A program made the translations under genes and the position numbers. From positions 1 to 55,037 of the IMG/VR virus record IMGVR_UViG_3300032223_002281: 55,037 nucleotides of DNA. One strand, written 5' to 3'. The notes under the pieces are model-generated. The model had not been told where the DNA came from. It saw nothing but the letters and a program-made list of their open reading frames with translations, and did no database searches. This DNA is from a virus. Below are positions 25,043-31,505 of this stretch, in pieces (position 1 is the first letter of the stretch; each line of letters opens with the position of its first letter).

Positions 25043-25234
25043 ATGACTTACACTATGAAAATCGAAACCTTCTCAGGTTCAGTAACAAAAATCAACCTCC
25101 CTTCTCGTGGAGCAGTTGCTCAGTTCGTATCACAATATCCTGAAAAGTTGCCTGTTGGCGTTTCAGTAAAAATATCTTGCGACCTAATGGGTTTGCGTGG
25201 AGTTCTTAAAGGAAAGGCGTTGGTGTCTAACTAA
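25043..25234 (+). CDS. Small protein, paralogue of the leftward gene at 23469
   Basis: A 63-residue protein (MTYTMKIETFSGSVTKINLP...FVSQYPEKLPVGVSVKISCD...VLKGKALVSN), homologous to the 23469 protein. AAAGAAAGG lies upstream. The stop overlaps the next ATG (TAATG). Likely a small beta-rich early protein; function unknown. Confidence 0.65.
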   Translation: MTYTMKIETFSGSVTKINLPSRGAVAQFVSQYPEKLPVGVSVKISCDLMGLRGVLKGKALVSN

Positions 25235-25428
25235 TGATAACTATTCCTCACTCTGTTAATTTTGTAACTGAACTAGATGAAACTAATCCAATAGTTCAAC
25301 GCCTGCTTCAAGTTGTAGAGCCTTCAAAGTTTCTTGCTGATATGCTTGCACAACTTTTAATCTCTGAGGGCTTTATTGATAAGTTAAATGAAGGCAATTC
25401 TTATGCAACTCTAAAGGTGGTTAAATAA
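25234..25428 (+). CDS. Small hypothetical protein
   Basis: A 64-residue, mainly helical protein (MITIPHSVNFVTELDETNPI, then LADMLAQLLISEGFIDKL). It overlaps both neighbours by one base and so is translated in a chain. Not recognised. Confidence 0.6.
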   Translation: MITIPHSVNFVTELDETNPIVQRLLQVVEPSKFLADMLAQLLISEGFIDKLNEGNSYATLKVVK

Positions 25429-25601
25429 TGGCTATTTATACTCGTAAAACTTTTATCGCTGTTGCTAATTTGCTAAATGAATATGCTGATTTAATCGACG
25501 AATTTACCTTTGAAGATTTGGTCGCTGATTTTGGAGATATGTTTTTTGCAGATAATCCAAACTTTGATTTTAAAAAATTTAGAAGTGAGTGTAATAAATA
25601 A
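25428..25601 (+). CDS. 57-residue acidic small protein
   Basis: MAIYTRKTFIAVANLLNEYA, then DEFTFEDLVADFGDMFFADN and KKFRSECNK. The YTRKxFxxxAxLLxEY start is common in small actinophage proteins of unknown role. The start overlaps the upstream stop, and the stop overlaps the next ATG. Confidence 0.65.
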   Translation: MAIYTRKTFIAVANLLNEYADLIDEFTFEDLVADFGDMFFADNPNFDFKKFRSECNK

Positions 25602-25723
25602 TGATTAGACTAATAACAACACTCGTTCAAATATTTTTATTTATTCCCGCAATGATTGGATTGCGTTGGATGTATTTAGATATAAAAAACGAATACAAGA
25701 ATTTAAATTCTCAAATTAAATAA
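25601..25723 (+). CDS. 40-residue membrane micro-protein
   Basis: MIRLITTLVQIFLFIPAMIG then LRWMYLDIKNEYKNLNSQIK: one membrane span with a charged cytoplasmic tail. Last gene of the coupled set; a stem-loop of the conserved 3' family follows nine bases after the stop. Confidence 0.6.
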   Translation: MIRLITTLVQIFLFIPAMIGLRWMYLDIKNEYKNLNSQIK

Positions 25724-25731
25724 AATGAAAT

Positions 25732-25755
25732 CCTGAACACGATCTAAAACTGTTC
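25732..25755 (+). ncRNA. 3' stem-loop element, copy 1
   Basis: CCT-GAAC-ACGATCTAAAACT-GTTC. Stem of four pairs and a 13-base loop. One of five copies that share CCT before the stem and a loop of exactly 13 bases, with different but still pairing stems. Confidence 0.6.
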
Positions 25756-25800
25756 CCAATTTTTTGGGCCGACGCACTCGGGCGTGTCGTGGTTTACGTA

Positions 25801-25816
25801 TGTGAGATTAATCACA
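25801..25816. promoter_or_regulatory. CRP/GlxR-like palindrome
   Basis: TGTGAGATTAATCACA, identical to the site at 27287-27302. It lies between GGGCCGAC (25767), GGCGTGTCG (25781-25789) and a second GGCGTGTCG (25930-25938), in the intergenic region before the operon that starts at 26002. Confidence 0.6.
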
Positions 25817-25945
25817 CGACTTGAGCGTCTCATTATTTAAGAATACTCGCTAGTAAGTTGATATTTTTAGAGTAATAGGCTAGACTTACATAGTAAGAAA
25901 AAATAAATAAAAAAAGATTTTATCGTTACGGCGTGTCGTTTAGGA

Positions 25946-25969
25946 AATGTCAGCCATATCTGATAGGAT
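25946..25969 (+). promoter_or_regulatory. Rightward promoter of the AATGTCAG class
   Basis: AATGTCAG (25946-25953), ten bases, TAGGAT (25964-25969). The -35 region is poor. It precedes the six-gene operon 26002-27235. Confidence 0.55.
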
Positions 25970-26001
25970 ACTAGTATCAAATAAAGAAAGAGGTAGCCCC
26001 T

Positions 26002-26217
26002 ATGTCAGCAAATGTCTATTCAATAGAAAACCTACTTGTAGGAAAAATGTATTACTCAAATACTTTAACAGGAGAAATTATCTCCGCAGAAAAACACCCT
26101 CATGCAGTTTGGTATCAAGATTGCGAAACTTATCTTGTAGAGGTTGCACCTAATAGTGGAAGCAACACTTGGGGTCGTAGAACTTATCGCACAGTTGCAG
26201 TAAAGACGGAGGAATAA
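26002..26217 (+). CDS. Small hypothetical protein
   Basis: A 71-residue protein (MSANVYSIENLLVGKMYYSN). The segment VWYQDCETYLVEVAPNSGSN is beta-like. AAAGAGG lies upstream of the chosen start. First gene of a six-gene operon. Not recognised. Confidence 0.6.
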   Translation: MSANVYSIENLLVGKMYYSNTLTGEIISAEKHPHAVWYQDCETYLVEVAPNSGSNTWGRRTYRTVAVKTEE

Positions 26218-26219
26218 TA

Positions 26220-26363
26220 ATGGGATATGTAGAAATTTTTAGAATTGACGAAAATGGTGCAGGTTGGGTAGACTTATCTGAAGCAACACCTGATGAAAAA
26301 CTTAATATCGAATTAGGCTTACTCAATGAGGGTGCGCTATTTACAACGAAAGAGGCTAACTAA
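26220..26363 (+). CDS. 47-residue small protein
   Basis: MGYVEIFRIDENGAGWVDLS, ending ELGLLNEGALFTTKEAN. GGAGGAATAATA precedes the ATG, and the stop overlaps the next ATG (TAATG). Acidic; not recognised. Confidence 0.6.
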   Translation: MGYVEIFRIDENGAGWVDLSEATPDEKLNIELGLLNEGALFTTKEAN

Positions 26364-26572
26364 TGGAATATAATTACTCACTAACTATTGCCTATGATGG
26401 TGAACTAGTATCAACAACTAGAAGTGCAGATATGCTTGAAATTGTATCTGCGTGGAATAAATGCGTAGACTTTGGTGATGCTAAAGAATATGCAACCTAC
26501 AATATGTCAGACCCTATTGGCAAAATGTATACTAAGACTTTCTATCGTAACGGAAATGTGAGCGTGAAATAA
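26363..26572 (+). CDS. Small hypothetical protein
   Basis: A 69-residue protein (MEYNYSLTIAYDGELVSTTR, then VSAWNKCVDFGDAKEYATYN). The plan of strand, short helix, strand recalls other small early proteins here. Coupled to both neighbours by TAATG overlaps. Function unknown. Confidence 0.6.
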   Translation: MEYNYSLTIAYDGELVSTTRSADMLEIVSAWNKCVDFGDAKEYATYNMSDPIGKMYTKTFYRNGNVSVK

Positions 26573-26712
26573 TGCCAGTATTTCAATTTACTACTTTCAT
26601 AGATGTAAAAGCAAAAGACTATGACTCAGCAATAGAAGCGTTTGACCATAATCTAAAATATGGAAATATTAACCGAAGCGATGTATATGTCGCAGACATA
26701 GAGGAAAAATAA
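26572..26712 (+). CDS. 46-residue small protein
   Basis: MPVFQFTTFIDVKAKDYDSA, then AFDHNLKYGN and DVYVADIEEK. It resembles the strand-helix-strand pattern of the PcfM/DpnD-like small proteins at 33841 and 35912. Starts in the upstream stop codon. Confidence 0.55.
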   Translation: MPVFQFTTFIDVKAKDYDSAIEAFDHNLKYGNINRSDVYVADIEEK

Positions 26713-26713
26713 T

Positions 26714-26989
26714 ATGGGATCAGTTACAGCACTAGGTATTCAGGACAGCGTTCTTGATTTAGAAACTCAATTAGCATATCACTTGCAGGGTAATCACTAT
26801 CCACCCGTTCCACTTTCTATGGTGCAACCTTGCATCGAAGCAATTGATGCTTACTATGAAGATAACAAAAGTGAAAAACTAATTAAAATGCCTGAAGGCG
26901 TATCATATAAAGGTAAGACACACGCACCCGCTTGGGCTATCATCGAACAACACCACTTGCAATTTTGGCTTCCAGAAGAGGAGTACTAA
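26714..26989 (+). CDS. Hypothetical actinophage-type protein
   Basis: A 91-residue protein: MGSVTALGIQDSVLDLETQL, LQGNHYPPVPLSMVQPCIEAID, then MPEGVSYKGKTHAPAWAIIE and LQFWLPEEEY. The HYPPVP motif is one I associate with small conserved actinophage proteins of unknown role. One base separates it from the upstream stop. Confidence 0.65.
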   Translation: MGSVTALGIQDSVLDLETQLAYHLQGNHYPPVPLSMVQPCIEAIDAYYEDNKSEKLIKMPEGVSYKGKTHAPAWAIIEQHHLQFWLPEEEY

Positions 26990-26992
26990 AAA

Positions 26993-27235
26993 ATGGGTGA
27001 TAGAATAAAAACTATGGATTTTAAAAAGATAGATACACTCAACGTTGATCAGTTAGAGATTGATGATTTTATTTCTGTTAATGGTGAAATTGTGCAAGTA
27101 ACAGGAATTACTCCACTACCTGATGGATATGCAATTATGTATTTAGATTCCTATGAAGAATCAGATTTAATTGAAGTTGATGACTATGCAACGTTTAATT
27201 TATATTATCCATTTGATGAAAACGCAGACGAATAA
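26993..27235 (+). CDS. Small acidic hypothetical protein
   Basis: An 80-residue acidic protein (MGDRIKTMDFKKIDTLNVDQ). EIDDFISVNGEIVQVTGITP looks like a small SH3-like beta barrel, a fold also suggested for the genes at 28633 and 28907. The ATG at 27014 is an alternative start. Last gene of the operon. Confidence 0.55.
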   Translation: MGDRIKTMDFKKIDTLNVDQLEIDDFISVNGEIVQVTGITPLPDGYAIMYLDSYEESDLIEVDDYATFNLYYPFDENADE

Positions 27236-27286
27236 TTATTCATAACCCTGCATAAAAATCGGACCGCCCCGTTCGGGCGTGTCGCA

Positions 27287-27302
27287 TGTGAGATTAATCA
27301 CA
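27287..27302. promoter_or_regulatory. CRP/GlxR-like palindrome
   Basis: TGTGAGATTAATCACA, ten bases upstream of the -35 box of the promoter at 27313, and directly after GGCGTGTCG (27276-27284). At this distance from the -35 box a bound Crp-family protein could activate or block the promoter. Confidence 0.6.
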
Positions 27303-27312
27303 TTTACGTAAG

Positions 27313-27342
27313 TTGACATTTTTGCCCAATGTGTGCTAAGAT
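27313..27342 (+). promoter_or_regulatory. Promoter with consensus -35
   Basis: TTGACA (27313-27318), 18 bases, TAAGAT (27337-27342). The -10 box ends six bases before the ATG at 27349, so the transcript should start at the start codon itself. Confidence 0.8.
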
Positions 27343-27348
27343 TATTTT

Positions 27349-27507
27349 ATGAAACAGAGAAAAACAGTTGAGGAATTACGTAAACTTATGGAGTTACGTA
27401 GGTCTAACGCTGCCTCTGCCGTGCCTTCCAAAAAGACATATACTCGCAAGGGTAGAAAATGTCAGTCGGAAATGCTAAGATATAAATATCAAGAAAAAGG
27501 AGAATAA
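27349..27507 (+). CDS. 52-residue basic protein, leaderless
   Basis: MKQRKTVEELRKLMELRRSN, then KKTYTRKGRKCQSEMLRYKY. Strongly basic and helical at the N-terminus, so nucleic-acid binding is possible. There is no ribosome-binding site and the promoter predicts a leaderless message. A second promoter (AATGTCAG 27458-27465, TAAGAT 27476-27481) lies inside the gene. Confidence 0.65.
   Translation: MKQRKTVEELRKLMELRRSNAASAVPSKKTYTRKGRKCQSEMLRYKYQEKGE
27458..27481 (+). promoter_or_regulatory. Internal promoter of the AATGTCAG class
   Basis: AATGTCAG, ten bases, TAAGAT, located in the coding sequence of the preceding gene and followed by AAAAAGGAG and the ATG at 27512. Confidence 0.5.
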
Positions 27508-27511
27508 CATA

Positions 27512-27688
27512 ATGGGAAATATTGCAGACGAATTCTATGACGAATACTATTCTTTGGTGTGCCCTAGTTGCCACGAAAATGAATGCGATGAATTTATGCC
27601 TATGTGTCACTCTTGCTGGTTAGATGAATTAGCAAATGGATATTCTGATGAAGACGCTAACTTAGAAATGAGCCTTAATCTTGAATAA
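27512..27688 (+). CDS. 58-residue zinc-ribbon-like acidic protein
   Basis: MGNIADEFYDEYYSLVCPSC, then CDEFMPMCHSCWLDELANGY. Two C-x2-C pairs plus flanking Cys/His suggest a zinc knuckle. AAAAAGGAG precedes the start. The end overlaps the TTG start of the Gp88-like gene by eight bases. Confidence 0.65.
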   Translation: MGNIADEFYDEYYSLVCPSCHENECDEFMPMCHSCWLDELANGYSDEDANLEMSLNLE

Positions 27689-28403
27689 ATTAAAACGTTC
27701 GAATGATCGTAAGGTTGCTAACCTAGTTACTAAGAATGGTAAGCAGGCTGCAATTGCTAATACCTTTGGTCTCCCCGCAGGTAAAGAATATTCTTGCCCT
27801 GGCGCTACTAGCGTATGCGAATCTGTATGCTATGCAGGTAAATTAGAAAAAATCTTCAAGGGTGTTAAGGTTAACTTATTGCATAACTGGGATTTATTGA
27901 AAGACGCAGACTATGACACTATGGTCTCACTACTTAATGAAATGATAATTGATTTTAAAAAGGATTGTGTTAAAAAAGACGCACCTATGCTATTCCGTAT
28001 CCACTGGGATGGTGATTTCTTTAATGACACTTATGCTTATGCATGGAAACAAGTTATCATGGACCATAGTGAGGTTCAATTCTGGGTTTATACACGAGTA
28101 AAGTCTGCAGCGCTTATGCTAAAAGATATGCCTAACTTATCTCTTTATTTCAGTACTGATAGTGAGAATGTAAAAATTGGTGTTGACCTTAAAATTAATT
28201 CTGGTGTACGCCTTGCATACCTTGCTAAGAATTTTGCTATTGGTCAAGCAGACATGAAAGAAATGATTGGTAAGCCTGGTGCTAAATGTCCTGAAAATAA
28301 AAAAGCAATTCCATTAATTAGCAATGCAGGTTCCGCTTGCGTTTCTTGCGGATTGTGTGTATACTCTAAAGCAGACATAGTTTTTTCTGCAACTAAGAAA
28401 TGA
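27681..28403 (+). CDS. Gp88-family protein
   Basis: A 240-residue protein starting at TTG 27681. NLVTKNGKQAAIANTFGLPA, then C39-x6-C46-x3-C50 in CPGATSVCESVCYAG, LLHNWDLL, FRIHWDGDFFNDTYAYAW and a C-terminal C-x2-CGLC are the hallmarks of the Gene product 88 family common in actinophages. The two Cys clusters suggest an iron-sulfur or zinc site; the first cluster and the FRIHWDGDFF strand also recall radical-SAM-like folds (inference). Biochemical role not known to me. Confidence 0.85.
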   Translation: MNKLKRSNDRKVANLVTKNGKQAAIANTFGLPAGKEYSCPGATSVCESVCYAGKLEKIFKGVKVNLLHNWDLLKDADYDTMVSLLNEMIIDFKKDCVKKDAPMLFRIHWDGDFFNDTYAYAWKQVIMDHSEVQFWVYTRVKSAALMLKDMPNLSLYFSTDSENVKIGVDLKINSGVRLAYLAKNFAIGQADMKEMIGKPGAKCPENKKAIPLISNAGSACVSCGLCVYSKADIVFSATKK

Positions 28404-28409
28404 GTTAAC

Positions 28410-28463
28410 ATGCGTTGGTTGTTAATTGTATTTATTTTATTTTACTTTTTTATTATTCAATAA
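28410..28463 (+). CDS. Possible 17-residue membrane peptide
   Basis: MRWLLIVFILFYFFIIQ begins six bases after the Gp88 stop: almost entirely hydrophobic, a single potential membrane span. No strong ribosome-binding site. It could be a real phage micro-peptide or chance in AT-rich DNA. Confidence 0.3.
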   Translation: MRWLLIVFILFYFFIIQ

Positions 28464-28532
28464 CTTGACAATCCCCCGAAAGGTGGTCGGCCCAAATTTT
28501 TGATCTTGTCAAGTTACGACACGCATTTAAGA

Positions 28533-28548
28533 TGTGATGTTTCTCACA
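28533..28548. promoter_or_regulatory. CRP/GlxR-like palindrome
   Basis: TGTGATGTTTCTCACA, 28 bases upstream of a TTGACA box (28577-28582) that probably drives the gene at 28633. GGTCGGCCC and TTACGACACG lie just before it, so the intergenic module appears here in part-inverted order. Confidence 0.6.
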
Positions 28549-28632
28549 CCCGAAAATGGCATTTTAATTGGTATTTTTGACATTTTTAGTGTAAAATTAA
28601 ACTATAACCCAAACAGAAAGGCAAGACACCCA

Positions 28633-28803
28633 ATGACAATCTCAGGATATACTTACCAAATTGGTGATTTATTTACAACAAGCAAAACAGGCATTACAGG
28701 TCGTATCGCAGGTTTTTCACCAATCAGTAACAAGGTTACCAGAGTTTCACTAGTCTTGGCAAATGGCTCACGCCGTTTGGCTATGGTTAAGACCTCAAAG
28801 TAA
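28633..28803 (+). CDS. 56-residue small beta protein, tandem paralogue 1
   Basis: MTISGYTYQIGDLFTTSKTG, then ITGRIAGFSPISNKVTRVSL. Homologous to the next gene: YxxGDLFTTxKxxxTGxI is shared. It is probably a five-stranded SH3-like barrel. AGAAAGG lies upstream. Together they look like a recent tandem duplication with separate promoters. Confidence 0.65.
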   Translation: MTISGYTYQIGDLFTTSKTGITGRIAGFSPISNKVTRVSLVLANGSRRLAMVKTSK

Positions 28804-28834
28804 TCTCAAAATGTGAGAAATGTCAGAAATGGAT

Positions 28835-28864
28835 TTGACATTTTAATCTGCAAAATGTTATACT
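28835..28864 (+). promoter_or_regulatory. Promoter with consensus -35
   Basis: TTGACA (28835-28840), 18 bases, TATACT (28859-28864). It lies between the two tandem paralogues and drives the second. Confidence 0.75.
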
Positions 28865-28906
28865 AATACAGTAAGCAAAACCCCTAACAGAAAAGGAAAT
28901 AAACAA

Positions 28907-29074
28907 ATGGCAGTAAATACAGCAACTTACAAGGTTGGCGATTTATTCACAACTCAGAAGTCAAAGGTAACAGGAACAATTCTTGAAATCACACCTAACA
29001 AAGACGGACAATCAGTTCGTGTTAAGTTAGATGTAAATGGAACACCTCGTTACACAACTTGGACAGCGAAGTAA
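28907..29074 (+). CDS. 55-residue small beta protein, tandem paralogue 2
   Basis: MAVNTATYKVGDLFTTQKSK, then VTGTILEITPNKDGQSVRVK. Same plan as its upstream neighbour. AAAAGGAAA precedes the ATG. A conserved 3' stem-loop follows 19 bases after the stop. Confidence 0.65.
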   Translation: MAVNTATYKVGDLFTTQKSKVTGTILEITPNKDGQSVRVKLDVNGTPRYTTWTAK

Positions 29075-29092
29075 TTTCCACCTCCAAAAAAA

Positions 29093-29117
29093 TCCTGAGC
29101 AAGATGTAAAACTGCTC
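29093..29117 (+). ncRNA. 3' stem-loop element, copy 2
   Basis: TCCT-GAGC-AAGATGTAAAACT-GCTC: four-pair stem and the constant 13-base loop, between the small beta protein gene and the next gene. Confidence 0.6.
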
Positions 29118-29156
29118 AACTCAACCCCCAACTAACAGAAAAGGAAACAGACCCAA

Positions 29157-29579
29157 ATGGCACAACGCAAAGCAATCTCAGTAAAGATACCAACACAGCG
29201 AGTTATTGACGCACTCACAAAATCACTAGAAAAGTTAGAACTTGACTACGCATCTCAAGCAGAAAACGAAGCAAAGTTTAACAAAGCAAACGAAGCGTGG
29301 AAAAAAGAAATCTCTAACTATGCAATCGCAAACATTTCTAAAGCAGAGAACCTTCGCACTAACTATCGTTCTTGGAACAATCAGTTAAACATTGACTTCG
29401 ACATCACAGTTTCAGAATTGGATATGCCAAAGCAACCTGAGCGTGATTTCGTAACAATGCACCAGCATACATACAATGAGCAGAAAGAGGAAATCTCTAA
29501 TGCTATTCGTATCCTAAAGATGACAGATGAGGAAGTAGTTAGCACTTCTACTTACAATGCTGTTGCTCGTTACCTATAA
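29157..29579 (+). CDS. Hypothetical helical actinophage-type protein
   Basis: A 140-residue, largely helical protein. The N-terminus (MAQRKAISVKIPTQRVIDAL) precedes a long coiled stretch rich in Ala, Lys and Glu (LEKLELDYASQAENEAKFNK). AAAAGGAAA lies upstream. Not recognised beyond similarity in style to small conserved actinophage proteins. Confidence 0.65.
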   Translation: MAQRKAISVKIPTQRVIDALTKSLEKLELDYASQAENEAKFNKANEAWKKEISNYAIANISKAENLRTNYRSWNNQLNIDFDITVSELDMPKQPERDFVTMHQHTYNEQKEEISNAIRILKMTDEEVVSTSTYNAVARYL

Positions 29580-29605
29580 CTAAATAACGAAACAGGGGCA
29601 GTTTA

Positions 29606-29706
29606 GAGAGTGTTCTCGCCCAATGTCGTAAGTAAGAACTCTCATTATTCGCCAGGCTGATTAGGGCGATTATAGAAATACTATAGAGCAAGGGTACTGC
29701 AGCCCT
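29606..29706 (+). ncRNA. Candidate structured RNA with pseudoknot potential
   Basis: GAGAGTGTTCT (29606-29616) can pair with AGAACTCTC (29635-29643) with one bulge. CGCCC in its loop (29617-29621) can pair with GGGCG downstream (29664-29668), which makes an H-type pseudoknot. TATAG-AAATA-CTATA and AGGG-N8-CCCT hairpins follow. No reading frame is apparent in this 240-base gap. Folding was judged by eye only. Confidence 0.4.
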
Positions 29707-29720
29707 AAAGAAGCAGACAT

Positions 29721-29744
29721 CCTGAGCACGATCCAAAAAGGCTC
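29721..29744 (+). ncRNA. 3' stem-loop element, copy 3
   Basis: CCT-GAGC-ACGATCCAAAAAG-GCTC: same four-pair stem and 13-base loop, located at the end of the candidate structured RNA and 14 bases before the next promoter. Confidence 0.6.
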
Positions 29745-29758
29745 ACCCCACGGGGTTC

Positions 29759-29788
29759 TTGACAAATGTCAGTGGCCACGAGTACAAT
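29759..29788 (+). promoter_or_regulatory. Promoter combining TTGACA and AATGTCAG
   Basis: TTGACA (29759-29764), then AATGTCAG (29765-29772), ten bases, TACAAT (29783-29788); total spacer 18. The clearest example of the AATGTCAG class placed between normal -35 and -10 boxes. Confidence 0.8.
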
Positions 29789-29820
29789 TAATATAAACAA
29801 ACTAACAGAAAGAGGCCCCC

Positions 29821-30231
29821 ATGGACCAAACAATAGTAAATGCAACAGAAGATTTTCTTAAGTCTCAAATCAGTGCACTGCAGCAGTCAATTACATCTAA
29901 GGATGAATTCATTCAGCGGATAAACCAACGTTCATATGCAGATTCCGCAAACCTTAACCGTATCGTTGAAGACATGCAACAGTGGACCTTGGAATCACTT
30001 AGCAATGAATCAATTACAACGTCGCAGGCAGAAGAAATTGCAGCAATCTGCGGATTTGAATTAACAAAAGAAGTTGAAGTTGAAGTTACCGTAACTTATA
30101 ACTTGACACTGCAGGTGCCTCATGATGAGGACGCAGAAGATATTGTTAACGATATTGATTTTGATTCTGTATCTTATAATTCTGACTACGTAACTTGGCT
30201 AAGTTCAAATGTAGACCGTATCGATTTTTAG
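29821..30231 (+). CDS. Hypothetical protein with coiled N-terminus and PcfM-like C-terminus
   Basis: A 136-residue protein. The first 70 residues are helical (FLKSQISALQQSITSKDEFI). The C-terminal part (EVEVEVTVTYNLTLQVPHDE, DAEDIVNDIDF) has the strand-helix-strand layout of the small DpnD/PcfM-like proteins at 33841 and 35912. AGAAAGAGG lies before the start. Confidence 0.6.
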   Translation: MDQTIVNATEDFLKSQISALQQSITSKDEFIQRINQRSYADSANLNRIVEDMQQWTLESLSNESITTSQAEEIAAICGFELTKEVEVEVTVTYNLTLQVPHDEDAEDIVNDIDFDSVSYNSDYVTWLSSNVDRIDF

Positions 30232-30252
30232 TAGGGGGCTACTAAATAAATT

Positions 30253-30278
30253 CCTGGGCCATGAATAAAAACTGGCCC
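30253..30278 (+). ncRNA. 3' stem-loop element, copy 4
   Basis: CCT-GGGCC-ATGAATAAAAACT-GGCCC: a five-pair GC stem with the same 13-base loop, 21 bases after a stop codon, followed by TTTT. The stem differs from the other copies at both strands, so pairing is kept. Confidence 0.65.
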
Positions 30279-30311
30279 TTTTAAAATCCCCAAAATTTTG
30301 GGTCGGCCCCA

Positions 30312-30327
30312 TGTGATCAATATCACA
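30312..30327. promoter_or_regulatory. CRP/GlxR-like palindrome
   Basis: TGTGATCAATATCACA, followed directly by a second half-site TGTGATTTACGACAC. GGGTCGGCCCC lies just upstream. About 58 bases before the -35 box at 30386. Confidence 0.6.
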
Positions 30328-30385
30328 ATGTGATTTACGACACTATTAAGAAATGTCCGATTTATCCCATGTTTACGTAGCCTAT

Positions 30386-30414
30386 TTGACATTGTCAGTG
30401 CGTGGGTGTATGAT
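30386..30414 (+). promoter_or_regulatory. Promoter of the DUF932 gene
   Basis: TTGACA (30386-30391), 17 bases containing TTGTCAG, then TATGAT (30409-30414). TTGTCAG is followed by exactly ten bases before the -10 box, as in the AATGTCAG class. Confidence 0.75.
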
Positions 30415-30445
30415 TATATTAACAACAACAGAAAGAAGGAAACTC

Positions 30446-31468
30446 ATGGCACATGACCTCGAAACTCAAAATGGAAAAGCATCTTTTGCATCTTTCCGTG
30501 AGCCTGCATGGCATGGATTGGGTACTGTCTTTACAGAAGAAAAAACAACTACAGAAATGTTGGAATCAGCAAATCTTAATGGTTGGAATGTTCGTCTGGA
30601 AGATTTAGAGACCCCATCTCATCTAACAAGCGACAAGGCTTATCAGTACGTTTTGCGTACTAACCCTACAGATAATACCCAAACAGATATTTTGGGAATC
30701 GTTGGTGAACGCTATCACCCATTGCAAAATGAAGATTTATTTTCATTTGGTGATAACATTCTCGATGGTGGTGGACGTTGGGAAACTGCGGGTTCAATCA
30801 AGGGTGGACGTGTAGTATTTGGCTCCCTTGCTCTTGAACGTGAAACAGTTCTTGACCCATCAGGTGTTGCAGATAAGGTTAAAACTTATCTTCTCATCAA
30901 TACATCACACGATGGCTCTATTGCAATTCAGGCATCAATCACACCTGTGCGTGTTGTCTGCGCTAATACTCTTAATCTTGCTCTTGGTGGCGTAGGTCGC
31001 AAGAAGAATAAGAATATCAAGCAATCATTCAAAATTCGTCACACACAAACAGCAAATGGCAAAGTGCAAATTGCTCGTGAGACTCTTGGTCTTGCTAATG
31101 CTTACATGGACGAATTCGACGTTATGGCTAAAGCACTTTTTGAAAAAGAAGTTAATGCTAAGCAATTTAACGACATCATTCTTGCAGCGTATCCAAAGCC
31201 TGAAAAGGATTCTAAGGGTGCAATCAAGAAATGGGAAAACAAAGTTGATATTATTAACGACATCTACACAGGTGAATTTAATGGTATGATTGCAGGTAAC
31301 GCTTGGGGTGCATTTAACGCACTTACCGAACGTCTTGATTGGTATCGTTCTGCTCGTGGTGGCAACAATGAATCAATGCTTGCTTCTGCATCTGGTTTTG
31401 ACCCTGCAATCAATGCAGAAAAAAATCGTTTGCTAAAAGTTGTACAAAATGTAATGCAACTCGCATAA
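30446..31468 (+). CDS. DUF932 / phage-plasmid-like protein
   Basis: A 340-residue protein starting at ATG 30446 behind AGAAAGAAGGA; a longer upstream frame overlaps the promoter and is rejected. PAWHGLGT near the N-terminus, VLRTNP, ILGIVGERYHPLQNEDLFSF and RVVCANTLNLAL are the typical landmarks of the DUF932 (TIGR03299) family, widespread on phages and plasmids. Function is unproven; a role in DNA metabolism is often assumed. It is the largest gene of the early region. Confidence 0.85.
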   Translation: MAHDLETQNGKASFASFREPAWHGLGTVFTEEKTTTEMLESANLNGWNVRLEDLETPSHLTSDKAYQYVLRTNPTDNTQTDILGIVGERYHPLQNEDLFSFGDNILDGGGRWETAGSIKGGRVVFGSLALERETVLDPSGVADKVKTYLLINTSHDGSIAIQASITPVRVVCANTLNLALGGVGRKKNKNIKQSFKIRHTQTANGKVQIARETLGLANAYMDEFDVMAKALFEKEVNAKQFNDIILAAYPKPEKDSKGAIKKWENKVDIINDIYTGEFNGMIAGNAWGAFNALTERLDWYRSARGGNNESMLASASGFDPAINAEKNRLLKVVQNVMQLA

Positions 31469-31476
31469 CAAAAATT

Positions 31477-31500
31477 CCTGAGCATGAATTAAAACTGCTC
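31477..31500 (+). ncRNA. 3' stem-loop element, copy 5
   Basis: CCT-GAGC-ATGAATTAAAACT-GCTC, nine bases after the DUF932 stop and six bases before tRNA-Asp. Same 13-base loop. Confidence 0.6.
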
Positions 31501-31505
31501 TTCAT

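Noticed and set aside
28812-28840. AATGTCAG upstream of the gene at 28907 as another member of the promoter class
   Set aside because: Ten bases downstream there is no -10 box; a normal TTGACA-18-TATACT promoter follows instead.
30353-30445. Longer start for the DUF932 protein
   Set aside because: The extension would cover the TTGACA-17-TATGAT promoter; ATG 30446 has a ribosome-binding site and fits the family start.
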